Below are positions 1 to 11,871 of a stretch of 64,000 nt of DNA, in pieces. The stretch is from the NCBI GenBank assembly GCA_903813345.2, contig CAIIXF020000002.1:25930455-25994454 (forward strand). The letters run 5' to 3'. The stretch comes from Owenia fusiformis (taxonomy: Eukaryota > Annelida > Polychaeta > Sabellida > Oweniidae). Made by a program: the position numbers and the translations under genes. The notes beneath the pieces were generated by a model. That model saw only the letters and a list, made by a program, of their open reading frames with translations. It searched no databases and was not told where the DNA came from. Each line of letters begins with the position of its first letter. Position 1 is the first letter of the stretch.

Positions 1-2046
1 AGCTATTTTTTCATTGTATTGATTCATAGTGTGGTGAAAACGATGATTGAAAAGTGAGAAAATATTCCGGAAGAGAAGGTCACATGATCAGTTGACTAGT
101 CGCCATATTGGAAAAAACAATTCCATTCGACTCTCAATACTTTCATGCTAATCTTACCGCACTACAAACTGCATCATCGATGCAACAACGGAATAAAAGT
201 ATTCATCATCAAATTAGTTACGTTGAAAACCAACAAATAACTGAGCAGTAGACCAAAGAAGAAGCGTCGCTATTATCTAGGTCACTCTGTTCAGTGGTCC
301 GAAAGCCAATCTATAGTACTCGTTTCCGATTTTTGTTGTTCATTGTACAATGTTTATTGATTAAACTCGGTATACAGACTATTAAAGCAATGACAAAGAA
401 GAATACTTTCGATGTTGTCATTGTTTTATTTAGCGTGCGGGTGTAAAAACAAAATTGCGTAATTAGTTTGAATTAGAACTTTCGGGTCACGCAAATAGCT
501 ACGCGAAATGCATAGTGAGAAAATATAAACCAATCAAATTTTGTCCTTTTTGAGTGCATATTTGCGAACGTTCTGATTCAAAGAGCGAATCGCGAAAGGG
601 AGAATTAAAATATATTCAAAATCGGGCTAACATTCTGAAAATGAATAACGTTTGATTTTTTCTTACCAATTTCGTCGAAAAACGCACCAAACATTATATT
701 TTAAGTCTTACTTCAAAAAAGTTTTGTCTGTATCATTAACATGTACTTTATGCAGAGGCACGACGAAATAATAACCGACACAGATAGTTTGCACAGATAG
801 TTCGCATTCAATGGTGACCCAGTTAACAGTTAAATTTTGATGAATACTGTGCATCTTTTACAATTAAAATTCGGACTTCGGGTAATATTGCTTGTGAAAG
901 ATGTACAGGTATTCACCTAAAATAATATTATACAAATGTAATATTTTATTACAAGGCATTAACATGACAAAATGTCACCACCTAGAGGCTCACAATATTA
1001 TGAGTTCAATTTTAAGTCAGATTTGAATTTCTGAGAACTTTCTGAGAAAAAAATTGGTCAATTTGAAGCAAGTTGAAAAAATACCTTATTGATCCTAAGA
1101 AGGTCATTGAAGAGTGAAATCTCAAATCTAAAGTCAAATTTGAACTTCTGATAACTTGTAGATGATGTTAAAAAAAAATTGGTCAATTTGAAGCAATTTA
1201 AAAAAGACTTTTTTGACCTTTTAAACCTTTTTTGACCTTAAAAAGGTCATTGAAGGTCAAATCTTAAATATAAAGTCAGATTTGAACTTCTGAAAACTTG
1301 TAGATAATTTTGAAAAAAATTGAGTTAAAGGCAGAATCTGATCTACAGGGGGTCACAAAATTACAAGCAACGTGTATAATTGACCTACCAATCTATTCCT
1401 TACAATATCAAATACAATATCTCCCAAAAGATTCACAATATGTTATAAATTGGTGAAGTTATTAATGCTTCAAAGTGCAAAAATGAGTGAAAAATGTTTA
1501 AATTCTCCCAAATAATAAGAATGGTAACCATTCTTATAGAAAATAATACATTATTGTAAAAATCTTTACTTTTCCTGGAATAAAGTATGCATTGTTGTTA
1601 TTTTTAGGAATGACATGAATCAAAAATATTCTAAAATTGAAACAATTTTTTGTTTAGCCTGCTCGCTATATCTGATTCTCTCTTTAAACATAAACAGTAT
1701 TTGTTCAGATTTTCGAAGAAGTTGTAAGAAGTTGTTACAGACACCATCCGCCGACCACCAATCACCGATCGCCAACCACCAACCGCCGATCGCCGTCATA
1801 AAAAAGGAAACCATAACAATAAGTCACTACTTTATGGTGACATAATAATGTAATATACAGTATTATACTACACTACACGTCACTACAATACACTACACTG
1901 TGATTGGCTGTGTATCATGTCTATATACTATGGATATGTGTTATTGCATGTCCTATTAGTTAATATTAAATGCGGTTTCTCATATATCATGTTTGTCATG
2001 TTTTGTTTATTAGCGAATATGATGACCATTTGGCATTCAAGCATAC
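1..2046. other. No gene recognised; flank or intron of the EGF/VWD gene
   Basis: AT-rich sequence with no convincing exon on either strand. The EGF/VWD gene is transcribed leftwards, so this stretch is probably its downstream intron. It holds a short array at 1011-1325 (separate entry) and a GC-richer patch of CACC/CGATCG-type words at about 1748-1797 that makes short mirror ORFs on both strands. Further exons of the same gene could be hidden here; none was clear enough to call. Confidence 0.5.
1011..1325. repeat. Degenerate tandem repeat, about 120-140 bp unit, about 2.5 copies
   Basis: The phrase AAGTCAGATTTGAAnTTCTGA recurs near 1013, 1131 and 1274. Each is followed by AACTTgTAGATgAT-like sequence, a run of A, TTGGTCAATTTGAAG and an AAGGTCATTGAAG block. 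No coding potential is seen. Confidence 0.75.
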
Positions 2047-2319
2047 TTGCCTTTACATGATGCCCTTTGCTGTCTTTATGAAGTATCTCGATTAAAGTCT
2101 GTTTTGTGTCGCCTCTTGTTAAAATGGAAATTCTTTTAATGTAAGAAACACGATCCCCTGGACTTTTAAAATATGGTAATACTCTAACTTCAAAATGAGG
2201 CATAGTCCCATACCCGTTTACCAGTTTCATTTCGAGGTCATTCTGAATGTGAAAGTCAGCCTCGTCAAACGATTCAAAATGAATATCTCCCCAGGCAGTA
2301 CATTCTGCCATTTGACTTC
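2047..2319 (-). CDS. Exon encoding the N-terminal part of a von Willebrand type D (VWD) domain; partial gene
   Basis: The minus-strand frame contains a Cys-Thr-Ala-Trp-Gly-Asp-Ile-His-Phe opening, matching the VWD hallmark C-x-AW-GDPHF, then Phe-Asp and, further on, an MPHFEVRV segment and an SYIKRISI strand typical of VWD domains. An acceptor (GATTTAG, AG at 2321-2320) opens the exon in phase 1, joining exactly to the phase-1 donor of the EGF exon upstream and restoring an Arg codon at the junction. The downstream boundary is less sure: GCAA|GTATGC at 2047/2046 is also phase 1 and is my choice; without splicing the frame stops at 1928. Role inferred: secreted or membrane-anchored extracellular protein with EGF and VWD modules, as in VWDE-like or mucin-like proteins. 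The rest of the gene lies outside the window or was not recognised. Confidence 0.72.
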
Positions 2320-2661
2320 CTAAATCAAAATATCATTCTTAATTTGCAAGTGAACATTTATGTTACAATTGGCGTATTAACAAAAAAGGTCATATTACAT
2401 CACCAAACATGATCACGGGATGTGATCGAAAGATTTTTCCAGACCCCGTGATGATATGACTACAAAAACTGGTTAACTATCATTTACAGTTCAAAACCCA
2501 AAGAAATAAACTGATGGCAAACTCAAGTTGCAATAAATTGACGCCGACATTTTTTTTGTTCATACATAGATTTTAGCTACAATAATATGCATAAAAATAT
2601 TGCTATGGACAGTTTTCGTCTCGTTTTTTTATAATTATTTTATAATTAAGCCAAGTCTTAC

Positions 2662-2826
2662 TTGTGTACCGGGAGGAACAAACTGCATCATGATACATTG
2701 GACTGCATTTGCAAAACGACCACCCCCATGGTAATGTGACACACGAGCCATGGTCACCACAATTTGGGCACCCAAATGAAACTTGACGTACCGGACGGGT
2801 CAAGGCACCTTTTGATTCTCGCTGAT
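2662..2826 (-). CDS. Exon encoding an EGF-like domain, upstream of the VWD exon
   Basis: A 165-bp exon, phase 1 at both ends. Acceptor TACTTTTTAG has its AG at 2828-2827; donor ACAA|GTAAGA has its GT at 2661-2660. The frame stays open right back to the acceptor and encodes C-P-N-C-G-D-H-G-S-C, then a Trp-rich stretch, C-K-C and a final Cys. This is the six-cysteine spacing of an EGF-like module, including the CxC pair. Symmetric phase-1 exons are the usual form of shuffled EGF modules. The 342-bp intron to the VWD exon keeps the frame. Earlier exons (towards higher coordinates) must exist, because no signal peptide or start is seen here; I could not identify them between 2.8 and 5.5 kb. Confidence 0.75.
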
Positions 2827-2927
2827 CTAAAAAGTATACCTGTAGTCATTGGTCTATGCAGTACGCATGACACGTTAACGTTCAGAATTGAAGTAATGCT
2901 GTTAATTTAGTTATTAAACCACACTTA

Positions 2928-3067
2928 TGCCTTGGTCACATATGCCCCGATCCATCGGCTGGCGCCCGGTCGATTGAGTGTTTTGTTCAATATTTCATTC
3001 AATTTTGAACAAAATACTCAATCGGCCGGGCGCCGTAGTGGAAATCAGAGCAAATGTGACCAAGGCA
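2928..3067. mobile_element. 140-bp palindromic MITE, TTA target duplication (PIF/Harbinger-like by TSD)
   Basis: Starts TGCCTTGGTCACAT and ends with the exact inverse ATGTGACCAAGGCA. The interior is also self-complementary (CAATCGGC..GGCGCC blocks around a short loop), so the whole element can fold into one hairpin. TTA flanks both sides (2925-2927 and 3068-3070). A second copy of identical length lies at 22205-22344, flanked by TAA. TWA duplications are typical of PIF/Harbinger; no transposase is present. Confidence 0.85.
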
Positions 3068-3965
3068 TTAGGTAGCAACTCAATAGAATGAGCTGTGTTT
3101 AATTTTTAAGAATACCCAGCTATAACAAAGAGGAGTGCATTGTTTTTAAGAATGTACAGTTGGCATTAGCTATCGAAAACCAGTGTGGCACAAAATATGA
3201 TTGACAGGTGTAAAAGAATAGGTGGTCCTATCAAATTTTGGTCCTAATCTCTATTGATTTATATGGTGACCTAATTACAATTATTTTCCTAATTATTTAT
3301 ACACAGTCAGGGCCAGTTTGGGCCGCAAGGAAAGGGGACCATAATTCCAAGGGGACCATAATTTTTTTACATCGGCTCGTGCAGTGCACTAAAGCTTAAC
3401 TAACATACCCTATTCACCCTTTCAATAGTTGAATAGTAAACACAAAAGAAACAAACTTAACTTCAGTGCACCGAAGCTGAACTAATTACACCCACTCACT
3501 TCTCAATACACTTACCTCATAGTCAATGCAAAAGAAATCAATTTTTCCTAAAATATTGGATCATGGACCACTTAACTTTGATAAGAGTCAGTGCCCATTG
3601 TGTGATTTAAGTTAGATAAACAATTCGTCTTGGGTCTTAGGAAAAATAATGGCCGCGGGGCTTCGCCCCTTGGTCATTATTTTTTCTCATCCCGAAGACT
3701 CATTGTTTAGCCATTACTTAAAACCCACTTAGGTAGCAACAAAATAGAATAAACGAATAAACTATATTTTATTTTAAAGAATGTCCAGCTATAACAAAGA
3801 GAAGTGCATTATTCTTCTATTGCTTTTAAAGAATGAACACTTGGTAAGCTATCCAAAACCAGTGTAGCACAAAAGACGATTGACTGTCAGCACTGTGCAG
3901 AACTAATTATACCTCATTCACTCTTTCAATAGTTGAATAGTAAACACAAAAGAAATCAAGCTTTA
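3068..3965. repeat. Diverged segmental duplication (3070-3460 and 3727-3965)
   Basis: Both segments begin AGGTAGCAAC, continue through an AGCTATAACAAAGAG block, a GCTATC..AAACCAGTGT block and end in a CTTTCAATAGTTGAATAGTAAACACAAAAG block. The second copy is shorter. The MITE at 2928 inserted directly at the edge of the first copy. No gene seen. Confidence 0.7.
3615..3711. mobile_element. 97-bp foldback hairpin with GC-rich tip
   Basis: GATAAACAAT...GTCTT...AAAAATAATGGCC on the left is mirrored by GGTCATTATTTTT...AAGACTCATTGTTTAGCC on the right, with a GCGGGGCTTCGCCCC tip. The arms are nearly complementary over about 45 bp. Probably a foldback MITE; no clear target duplication was identified. 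Confidence 0.6.
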
Positions 3966-5563
3966 AACTGTGACTGCGCTTGTGAACTGCCCACGGCGCA
4001 AGTATATTGCATAATATTCAAGCTGTAGTTTTGTATGCCCGCGGTGCTAGTCAATTGCGTAATATTCTAACAAGTTTTCGCCCAAGGTATCACTAAAAAG
4101 AACAATAAACACCTGCATTGCAAATTATATGCTCATGTGTTTTCAACAAAAATAATTCATCCAAGCGCACTTTCACTCACATGATTCTTTTGAAAGACAT
4201 CACGGTTTATTGCAATCGAACTCCTGTGGTGCACTAGCAACAAGGTGGCGCTTAGCAATAATAAGGACTTAGCATACGGTAACCCAAGTCGAGGGCAGTT
4301 GAAACACCTCAAAAATATGATGTCACAATCTTTTTAATAATAATTTTCAGACTCATAACTCATGCCCGTTTCATGTTTAGTAGTGACAGTCCTATCAACC
4401 ATAACCAGCTATTCTACTTCTTTAATCATCTCTGCTATGCGTGTTGTTTTGGGAGCACCTGTACAGGAAGCATCCTCAGCAGATCTTGGTTTTTCAGAAG
4501 TCGTTTTGTACTGTACCTTCTGTAGACATTGCTTTATGTCCATTTTCATCACCAAATTACTTGTTTAGCATCTCATAAGTTTTTTGCAGTGACATTTCAT
4601 TTGAAATACAGCATTATGTCAGTTCTCTCTGTCTTCTATGGAGGTCTGGTGACTCAATTCTACCATTTTTCAGTATGGCTGACTTGACCTTGATTTCCTC
4701 AATGCCTGTGTTTTCTGTCATCTTATCGTTGGGTATCGACATGTATAGCCTAATGACAAAGCTATTGTTGGGTAGGCAATTATGAAATAACGATTAAAAG
4801 TAGATCACATCAATTAACAGAAACTTTGCAGAATTGATTAACACCCAAATAACATCAAATTTGTATGACTTAACAGTGTCTTCAAATTCATTTTGGACAG
4901 ACGTTCAATACCTTATTGTTAAGATTCACAACCTGCTTCAGGTGCTCATACCATGGGTTTCTATGGCAACCGTAACTCTGACATTAAGTAATATTTGTGC
5001 CTCAGATTTTGTTGCAATGATAATGAATGTTTGGTGATACTACGTATCAAATTTGGTGTTCTAACTCCAATTAGTTTTTGAGATAGGGCTCTATTTGCGT
5101 TATTTGTTGATCGCCCCTTGTACCTATGAGGATAACTTATCAAATATAATGCAATACTAGCGCCGCGGGCGGATTCAAAATCGCAGCCTCAATAAGTTTG
5201 CACACATACGAAGTCAGATTCTGTGTATTTCGGTATTTTCAAGCATGTCATTTTTCCAGAGATAATAAGCCGTTATAGTTTGTAGAAGACAATACAAGAT
5301 GTGTTCCATTATTGCAAGAGTTGATCGGAAAAACGCCCTATGGAAAGTCCACTTTGATAAATTATATCGCATATTGCCTAGGCCTAATGTTGAAAATGTG
5401 CCACATGTATAATCTTTAAAAATTGACATGCTCATTAAAGCTTAGTACAGCGACTAAATACCTCGTAAAATTGATTTATTGAATGTATGTTTGTTATACT
5501 AAATGTTATTTATAATTACGCGTGGAGACTACATCCCAGACCCGAAGATGAACAGGTAGCATT
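3966..5563. other. No gene recognised
   Basis: No exon with coherent splice sites is seen. On the minus strand at about 4570-4740 a short frame vaguely resembles the start of a LINE reverse-transcriptase region (see rejected list). Otherwise AT-rich unique-looking sequence. Confidence 0.4.
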
Positions 5564-5996
5564 GGCGTCAGAAGGGGGAGGGCGTTGGGGGCGACCCCCC
5601 TCCTTTTTCCCAGATTTTTTTTAGATTTGAAACCGACCCTAGAATTGAAAGCTCTTGAGAGCTAATTAAAGTCAAAGTGTAAAAATATCAGAAATGATAC
5701 TATGTCATTATCTAGTCTACATCAAGCATAGAAAATCTCATTTTTCATATTATATTTAATTCTATACCATACAGTATGTAAATACTTTGAACAATAAGTG
5801 CAAAATATATTTGCAAAGTATATTTTAGTAAAATTCAAAGTTTTTCTGTCAAAGTCTAGCTAGTTTCCTAAAAATACCTTTTTCTTGTTCGAGAGTGTGT
5901 AAATTTGACTGGGGGCATGCCCCCCAATCCACGCTTCATGCACGGCCCATCCATATCACTAAGTCGCCCCCTCCCTTGGCAAATCCTTCTGACGCC
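5564..5996. mobile_element. Candidate nonautonomous DNA transposon with GGCGTCAGAAGG termini
   Basis: GGCGTCAGAAGG at 5564-5575 is inverted exactly as CCTTCTGACGCC at 5985-5996. Just inside are C/G-rich blocks (GGGGGAGGGCG and CGCCCCCTCCC) that also pair, and a short inner hairpin (GGGGGCATGCCCCCC) lies near 5911-5925. GTAG occurs on both outer flanks but no clean duplication could be fixed, so the superfamily is open; hAT is possible. It ends 18 bp from the stop codon of the secreted-protein gene and may supply part of its 3' region. Confidence 0.55.
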
Positions 5997-6013
5997 CCTT
6001 GGTAGTAATTTAA

Positions 6014-6712
6014 TTATTTACCACATATGCTTCCAACGGATCCGTCTGCCTTTTTGAATAATGCTAATATCTTTTGGAATCCTTTGTCTATTCGGTGATA
6101 AACTTTCCAGCCCGTTTTCGCAGATTCCGTCAATGGTAATATGCTTCTGCTTAGTTGACTTAGCATCGAGCTTTCGTCGGGATTGGATACTCTCGTTGCA
6201 TTTCTCACCATTTCTGATAGCTGTAAGCCAGATTTTAGGACACCTCCCCAGCCAAATGATGCAATATCTTCAAATTTCAACACCTCAAATCCGTTTGAAT
6301 AAAATGGAAGTGAAACATTCATGAAATCGAGACCTTTGTTTCTAACAGCGTTATTGAACGTGATTTTCGTCAATGCGACTACCATTTTAGGACGTGCACT
6401 TTGAAACTTTACCAAGGAATCCGCCAGTAGCTTCAAGTTGGCGACGACATCTTTTTCAAAAACGCTTACATACGTCTTAATGATGGAATTTGCCTTATAA
6501 TTCTGCATTAAATCAGAAACAGTCGAAACATCGAAAATCAAGTCAGCAATGGAAAGAGATTTGTAATTCTTTGCTAAACGTGCAAGTTTATCGAAGCACG
6601 TACATTGGTTTAATACTTGAGGCAGTTGTCTCTCTGCTCTAGTTAAGTCACCTTCACCGAAAGCAACCGAAAATGTGACGGGAAACAACGACAAAATCAC
6701 TAAATGTTTCAT
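6014..6712 (-). CDS. Secreted protein of unknown family, 232 residues, single coding exon
   Basis: I choose the ATG at 6712-6710 rather than the longer frame up to 6796, because it lies one base after a good 3' splice site (TTGTGTTTTAG) and gives a textbook signal peptide (MKHLVILSLFPVTFSVAFG, residues 1-19). The mature chain is about 213 residues, largely amphipathic-helix-like, with three cysteines (37, 39, 230), two N-glycosylation sequons (Asn132, Asn171) and no further membrane segment. The extra 28 codons upstream are intron sequence read through. The gene has a small upstream non-coding exon and a TATA-like box. A possible ATTAAA poly(A) signal overlaps the stop region at 6009-6014. 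I do not recognise the family; the short CxC pair and helical character are all that can be said. Function unknown, extracellular location likely. Confidence 0.72.
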   Translation of the reverse strand: MKHLVILSLFPVTFSVAFGEGDLTRAERQLPQVLNQCTCFDKLARLAKNYKSLSIADLIFDVSTVSDLMQNYKANSIIKTYVSVFEKDVVANLKLLADSLVKFQSARPKMVVALTKITFNNAVRNKGLDFMNVSLPFYSNGFEVLKFEDIASFGWGGVLKSGLQLSEMVRNATRVSNPDESSMLSQLSRSILPLTESAKTGWKVYHRIDKGFQKILALFKKADGSVGSICGK

Positions 6713-6713
6713 C

Positions 6714-6811
6714 CTAAAACACAAGAATGTGTATAACAAAGCATGCATGCAATGCAAAAAAATTGTAACTGAAAGCCCCATTGTAACAACCCGCAACTTG
6801 AAGAAACTTAC
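6714..6811 (-). other. 98-bp intron in the 5' UTR of the secreted-protein gene
   Basis: Donor GCAA|GTAAGT (GT at 6811-6810) and acceptor with pyrimidine-rich TTCTTGTGTTTTAG ending at 6714, one base before the ATG. It explains why the longer frame starting at 6796 should not be used. The non-coding first exon would run from 6812 to a start site near 6855. Confidence 0.7.
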
Positions 6812-6880
6812 TTGCTCCGCGAGATGATCAACTACTTGAGTCGAGTTTCAGCTGAACACGAATGTAAGACCTAATGTTCC

Positions 6881-6889
6881 TATTTATCC
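6881..6889 (-). promoter_or_regulatory. TATA-like box of the secreted-protein gene
   Basis: On the minus strand this reads GGATAAATA. It lies about 30 bp upstream of a likely start at about 6855 and about 75 bp upstream of the 5' splice site at 6811. Position and sequence fit a TATA promoter; no start-site data. Confidence 0.45.
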
Positions 6890-6899
6890 TTGCCGTACA

Positions 6900-9800
6900 A
6901 TCTAATACGTGCGAGCATACATGCATAAGCATTGGTACTTAGTACCGGTGCTGCAAGCATTTATGCTAGCGCGCAGTAACTGCTCTCTTCAAACTAGTTA
7001 CCGAAACTGGTCCGTTTAGGTAACAAAATGTCGGAACCTCGAAGGTGCGATTTTTCTTTTTTCCCTATTTCACGAGTTATAAGCAGAATTCCGACGACAT
7101 TTTATATCACAAACGTGTGCCAGTATCATATGTTTAAGAAAATATACACGTTTGCGAACAAATAGTTCAGAAGAAAACAGAATCATCGATTTAATACCTA
7201 ACTATTATTCCGTAAACGGTTAACGGTTCAAAGTGCAGATTTTAACCGTTTAATTGTTCCGTTTACGTAACGAAAATGAGGAATAAAATTGAAGATTTTG
7301 TCCACCGAACTATTTTGTGCGAAATCACTTGGATTTTTCCAGAAACAACCGGAACCGTAGTAGCCATCTTGTTACTGAAACGGATCGCGTTTCCGTAACA
7401 GCGTAAACAAGTGCAGTACCAGAGATAATTTGAAAAAACAGGTTAATTCAAAAAGTTCTGCGCAAATATCTGTAACTATGATAATAATCAATGTGGTCAT
7501 ATTTGGTAAGTAAGGTGCCCAGTCCTATTTATCAGTATGAAGGTTTCAATGATACAAATCTCTTAATTAGCATATTACGATTGCTGTTACCTGCTGGATG
7601 ACGACAGATTTATTCATGTGATAACATAAATGTACTCGGAGATTATTGCAAGTAATCCCGGGCAATGTATATTTGGCAAAGATTCCAAATATGGCCAGTT
7701 TTACCAATATCAATCGTATTCTTAAGTGAAACATGGCAGCATCGACATAATGTATCAATACTTTATATTCTGCCATTTTTACAGAATGACCTTGACATAC
7801 GTTATGTTATCTTAAGATATTTTGGAATAATCACATGAATTTACGAAGTTTTCAATTAATTTAAATGGCCAATGAAATCATGAAATAATGGAGGATACTC
7901 CCCTCAAAATACAACATTATTTCGGAAAAAACAAATGGTTTCATTGAAGATTATAAAACCATCGTCTCATCCTTGAAGTTCAAAAGAACAAATAAATCCA
8001 TTCTGTGAAAAAATCGCAAGAAAAAAGTAGAGGTGCAAAGAGACATCAAGTCTTCCCAAAACCCTTGAGTTTTTCACATGATGAAAAGGAAGGAGAGCTA
8101 AGTTAAGTTCAAGCAATGGTTTTTAAATAAAATTCCGCTAGAATACTGAACAATATTTCGAACAATAACAATACTAGTTAAATTATTCAAGGGAATTGTC
8201 TCAAAAGAATACTATGTTAAGTTAGAAGCAGAAAACTTTGATCGAACATATGTTGAAGAATGAGAAAACTTTGACAGGATATGAATAGGCGATTATCAGT
8301 TGAGATATTCAATTCAACCAAGTTTAATGACGTCAATCGGCGAAGCATGGACCCATTGGTCCAAAGCCCGGGGTCTAAGGGTTCAAACATAAAAATCTAA
8401 GTAATACATGGCTTATGGTCCTAAAATCATATAGTAGAAAGAGTGAATTTGTATCTGTATCAAAAATAAGAGAAGTTTTCGTGCAAAGCTTTTTGAACGA
8501 CCCTAATATCATTAATTAGTTGAACAAAATGATACGCTGCCATTATTCAATTTTATGTGAGTTTCAAACTATAGCCTACTGTATATTGAACACGTAGGCC
8601 TATGCATCATTAAAAACTGTATGAAAATATCACCTGGACAATTACCAAGGTCTGCATAACATTTTCACAAACCCCTCCAAACCATATCAATGAACAAACT
8701 TCAAGACTTAAAGAAGGTTGAATTAATCATGTTTAATGTCCCTGGATTAGTTACACCCCCTGTTTACACCTGTTTACATCATAATTACACTTAGGTTCTT
8801 AACGATAGCTTCTTTAGAACTAACCTCTTCACTCAGGGTATATTAAATATTAAAAAATGAATTGAAAATACAATCTCAAATGGATACTGTTACGTAATTT
8901 AATCATCTTTTAGATCCTTGCGTAGGGTTACACTGATATTTATTTATTTGTTGCAGCTACTAACAATAACACATTATATTAACAATTACATAGCTTATGG
9001 GTGCAGCATCACGTATTACTAGAAAATATCACAAAACAATTGATACACATTGATGGACGAACATGATATGTCTGACGTTCCTCAATAACATTCACGATCC
9101 ACTGCACGTATCACTCACTCTTCGTATGCAAATACACTTAAAATACATGTAGTCTGACAGACAGAATTATGAAGGTCAGATATTCCATTGGCTTCAAACG
9201 GCCTGACAAAGAAGCACTTTCAACAGTTTAATAAATGCAATGAGTGATGTGATTGTTTTTATCCGCCTCAAGTCAGATGAATTAAATCGTTAGACTAGAA
9301 GAGCCGATATCTTTGGGGATTAACTGGAAAGAAGACATTACATATGTCTTCGTTTCAGCATTGTGTCTTCGTTTCAAAATGCCCGGATTTCCGGTCAAAG
9401 AATTTGACGAATTTTTGTTTTCTTGATTTTATCATCTTTATCCTTTAGATTTGAATTGATCGAATATTTGGCACGTATGTTCTGCGTAGATCCGATTTTG
9501 AAATATGATTATACCTGAGAAATGCATTGATTATTTAAAATTACAAATAAATTCCCTCATTTAGGAAACGAAGACCTCGTACATGTAAGTTTCTGAAGCA
9601 TGAAACGAAGACAGTACATTTCAACGATATCTGGATTTAATAAATATAGTGGTCACGCAGAGTCACAAAAAGAGCTCCGAACGCCACCATGACATCTGCC
9701 TTGTACTTACAAGTGCAAATGTGACCCCAGCGACATTACTACGTTGATATTTATAATAGAATTACTGCCTTCGTTGCAAGTAATTAAATATGTCTACGTA

Positions 9801-10250
9801 TCATTGCTACAAAACGGGAAATTTCCTAAGCAATTGATTTGTAAATATCAAAATACAAACGGACCAGTGATGATCACAGAGAGCATATTAAGAAGTCGTG
9901 GATGATGATGGTCATTCACATTTTGAAATATCTCAAATCAGAAAATAACAGCTTCATGTTCCACATTGGCACGAGTGGTCAATCGTAATATTTTTAGAGT
10001 TTGACTTTGAGAAGGTGCACTCTGAAACACTTGTGGTTTCGATATCATTGATCATTGTGTTAAATTAACGTAGAAAGCAATTATGGAAAATATTTTCATA
10101 GAATTTTGGTAAGCACAAAACGCAAAGTAAAAACTATTTCATTTAAAGATGGCGTGTTGGCAGTGTGTTTAAAGGTTTGAGTCGGTTTAAGGTAGCCAAA
10201 GTACGGTTGAACCACATTGATGAATTTTCCACAATCGCCCACCTTAAAGC
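6900..10250. other. No gene recognised
   Basis: AT-rich non-coding sequence. Short phrases such as GTAAACGG and CCGTTTACG recur in inverted form near 7210-7270, and TGTCTTCGTTTCA near 9361 faces TGAAACGAAGACA near 9600, possibly the ends of a small decayed element. No open frame has splice or homology support. Confidence 0.4.
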
Positions 10251-10259
10251 ATTTTAATA

Positions 10260-10610
10260 GATAATTGTGTGTAAATGCTTTTTTATTGTAAATGTATGTC
10301 TGATTGTAAATGTTTTTGTCATATTGTATGCCTCTAGTTGCAAATCCTTCAAACGTATGTCTTTCCAACTGTATATTCTGTTCTTGAAGTAACCATCTTT
10401 ACGATACTAACCATCTTAAGGAGTAATTCTTTTCTCATAGTAAATGTCATTATTACTGTAAATGCTTTTTTCATGGTAAATGTCATTTTTATTGTACTGA
10501 TGTAAATAATTTTCTCATTGTAAATGTTTTTTCTCATTTTTCATAACAAATGCCTCCTTGTGTTCTCATAGTAAATGTCTTTCTGATTTTCTCACAGTAA
10601 ATCACTCTAC
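10260..10610. repeat. Degenerate 20-35 bp repeat with TCAT(A/T)GTAAATG motif
   Basis: ATTGTAAATG, CATAGTAAATGTC, CATGGTAAATGTC and related words recur more than ten times, with irregular spacing. A short echo appears at 11690-11760. The minus-strand ORFs across it are low-complexity artefacts. Confidence 0.6.
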
Positions 10611-10762
10611 CCTACCACGTAACCATGTTTAAAAGTGATAAGGCTACAGTGAAGTTGTAAATGGAGCAAGTATTCTCTATATTTTTCCATTGGGCTTTTC
10701 TGTTAAAGTCACCCGTCTAAAGTTTGAAAATATTTTTTTATCATTCATTTACTATTTGTCAG

Positions 10763-11450
10763 GACTTAAAAAGTGGTTTTAGAGATTTCTGAACAAAAAA
10801 AAATTTTGAAAAAAAAGTTTTGAGCATATATATTCAAATTTCCCGCCATTTTTCAAAAAAAGGTTGAAATTTCTAAATCATCAAATATTTCTTAATGCAT
10901 TTCAAAAAAGATTATCTTTTTAACACCAATGCAAAGATTGAACAAAGGACACACTATTTCAATAATAAAATGCCATGTTTAATGGGCCACTTCAATGTTT
11001 TAGCATATCAAAAATATTTTGAAACATTAGTGATGTCACTAAGGTACCAAAAAACTTTTTGAAAAAAATTGAAATTTTTTTTCGATGTCAATCTTTTCTA
11101 AATATGTTAGACTTTCATAAAAAACCAATGTTGATTGTCTAACCAGGTCAAAAGGAAGAATAAATTATGTTTTAGATATCATTGTACCATTGGTTTCTAT
11201 GAGAACTAAAATTTTGAAATGAATTTTTCTCAGAACCATTTTCATGCACTGATAAGTTCATTTCTCGCTTATTTATGAACCGATTTTCTTAATTTTTTCG
11301 GCAAAAAACATGGGAGGATGAATGCTATACATTGGTATGAATTGTGGCTAATTAGAAGATATGAGTGACCTCTAAAAGTTGGTTTTAAATAAATTCACAA
11401 ATTTTGGAACAAAAAGTCTATCAAAAACCACTTTTTGAAATTAAAAAAAA
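10763..11450. repeat. A/T-run-rich repeat bounded by inverted AAAAAGTGGTTTT motifs
   Basis: Near 10767 the sequence AAAAAGTGGTTTTAGAGA faces its approximate inverse CAAAAACCACTTTTTG near 11423-11438. The interior has many AAAAAA/TTTTTT runs. It may be an old inverted-repeat element; no target duplication was found. Confidence 0.35.
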
Positions 11451-11871
11451 AAAATTCACATATCACACTTTGATAACATTGGGTAAGACTACAATATAAG
11501 CCAAAGTGGTTTAAACTTTATATGGGGCCTTTAATAATACATTGTAAACTGCTTGATGAATCTATTAACACTTTGAGAACACTTAAAAATATATGTAAAA
11601 AAATTAAGTATGGATTCAAAAATAAACAAACGTCCTCCATCTCTTTTAAAAAATACAGACTACACTACAGTATGGGGGTAGTGTAGTGTGTAAATGTCTT
11701 TATAATTTTCTCAAAGTTAATGTCATTTTTATTGTAAATTATTTTCATTGTTTATGTCTCAGTAACAAAAACATGTTATATGAAGCATACTGTTCTAGAT
11801 ATATTTATTCATACAGTTTTAATATGACTACAGTAGAATTTATGACTATGAAGTTTGTATGAGATAATCAT

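Noticed and set aside
4570-4740. Minus-strand patch vaguely like the start of a LINE reverse transcriptase region (E-E-I-K...L-K-N-G-R)
   Set aside because: Too short, followed by stops, lacks any catalytic motif; could be chance. A translated search against LINE proteins would decide.
6713-6796. Longer N-terminus for the secreted-protein gene
   Set aside because: The extra 28 codons coincide with an intron bounded by good GT-AG sites, and the downstream ATG starts a cleaner signal peptide.
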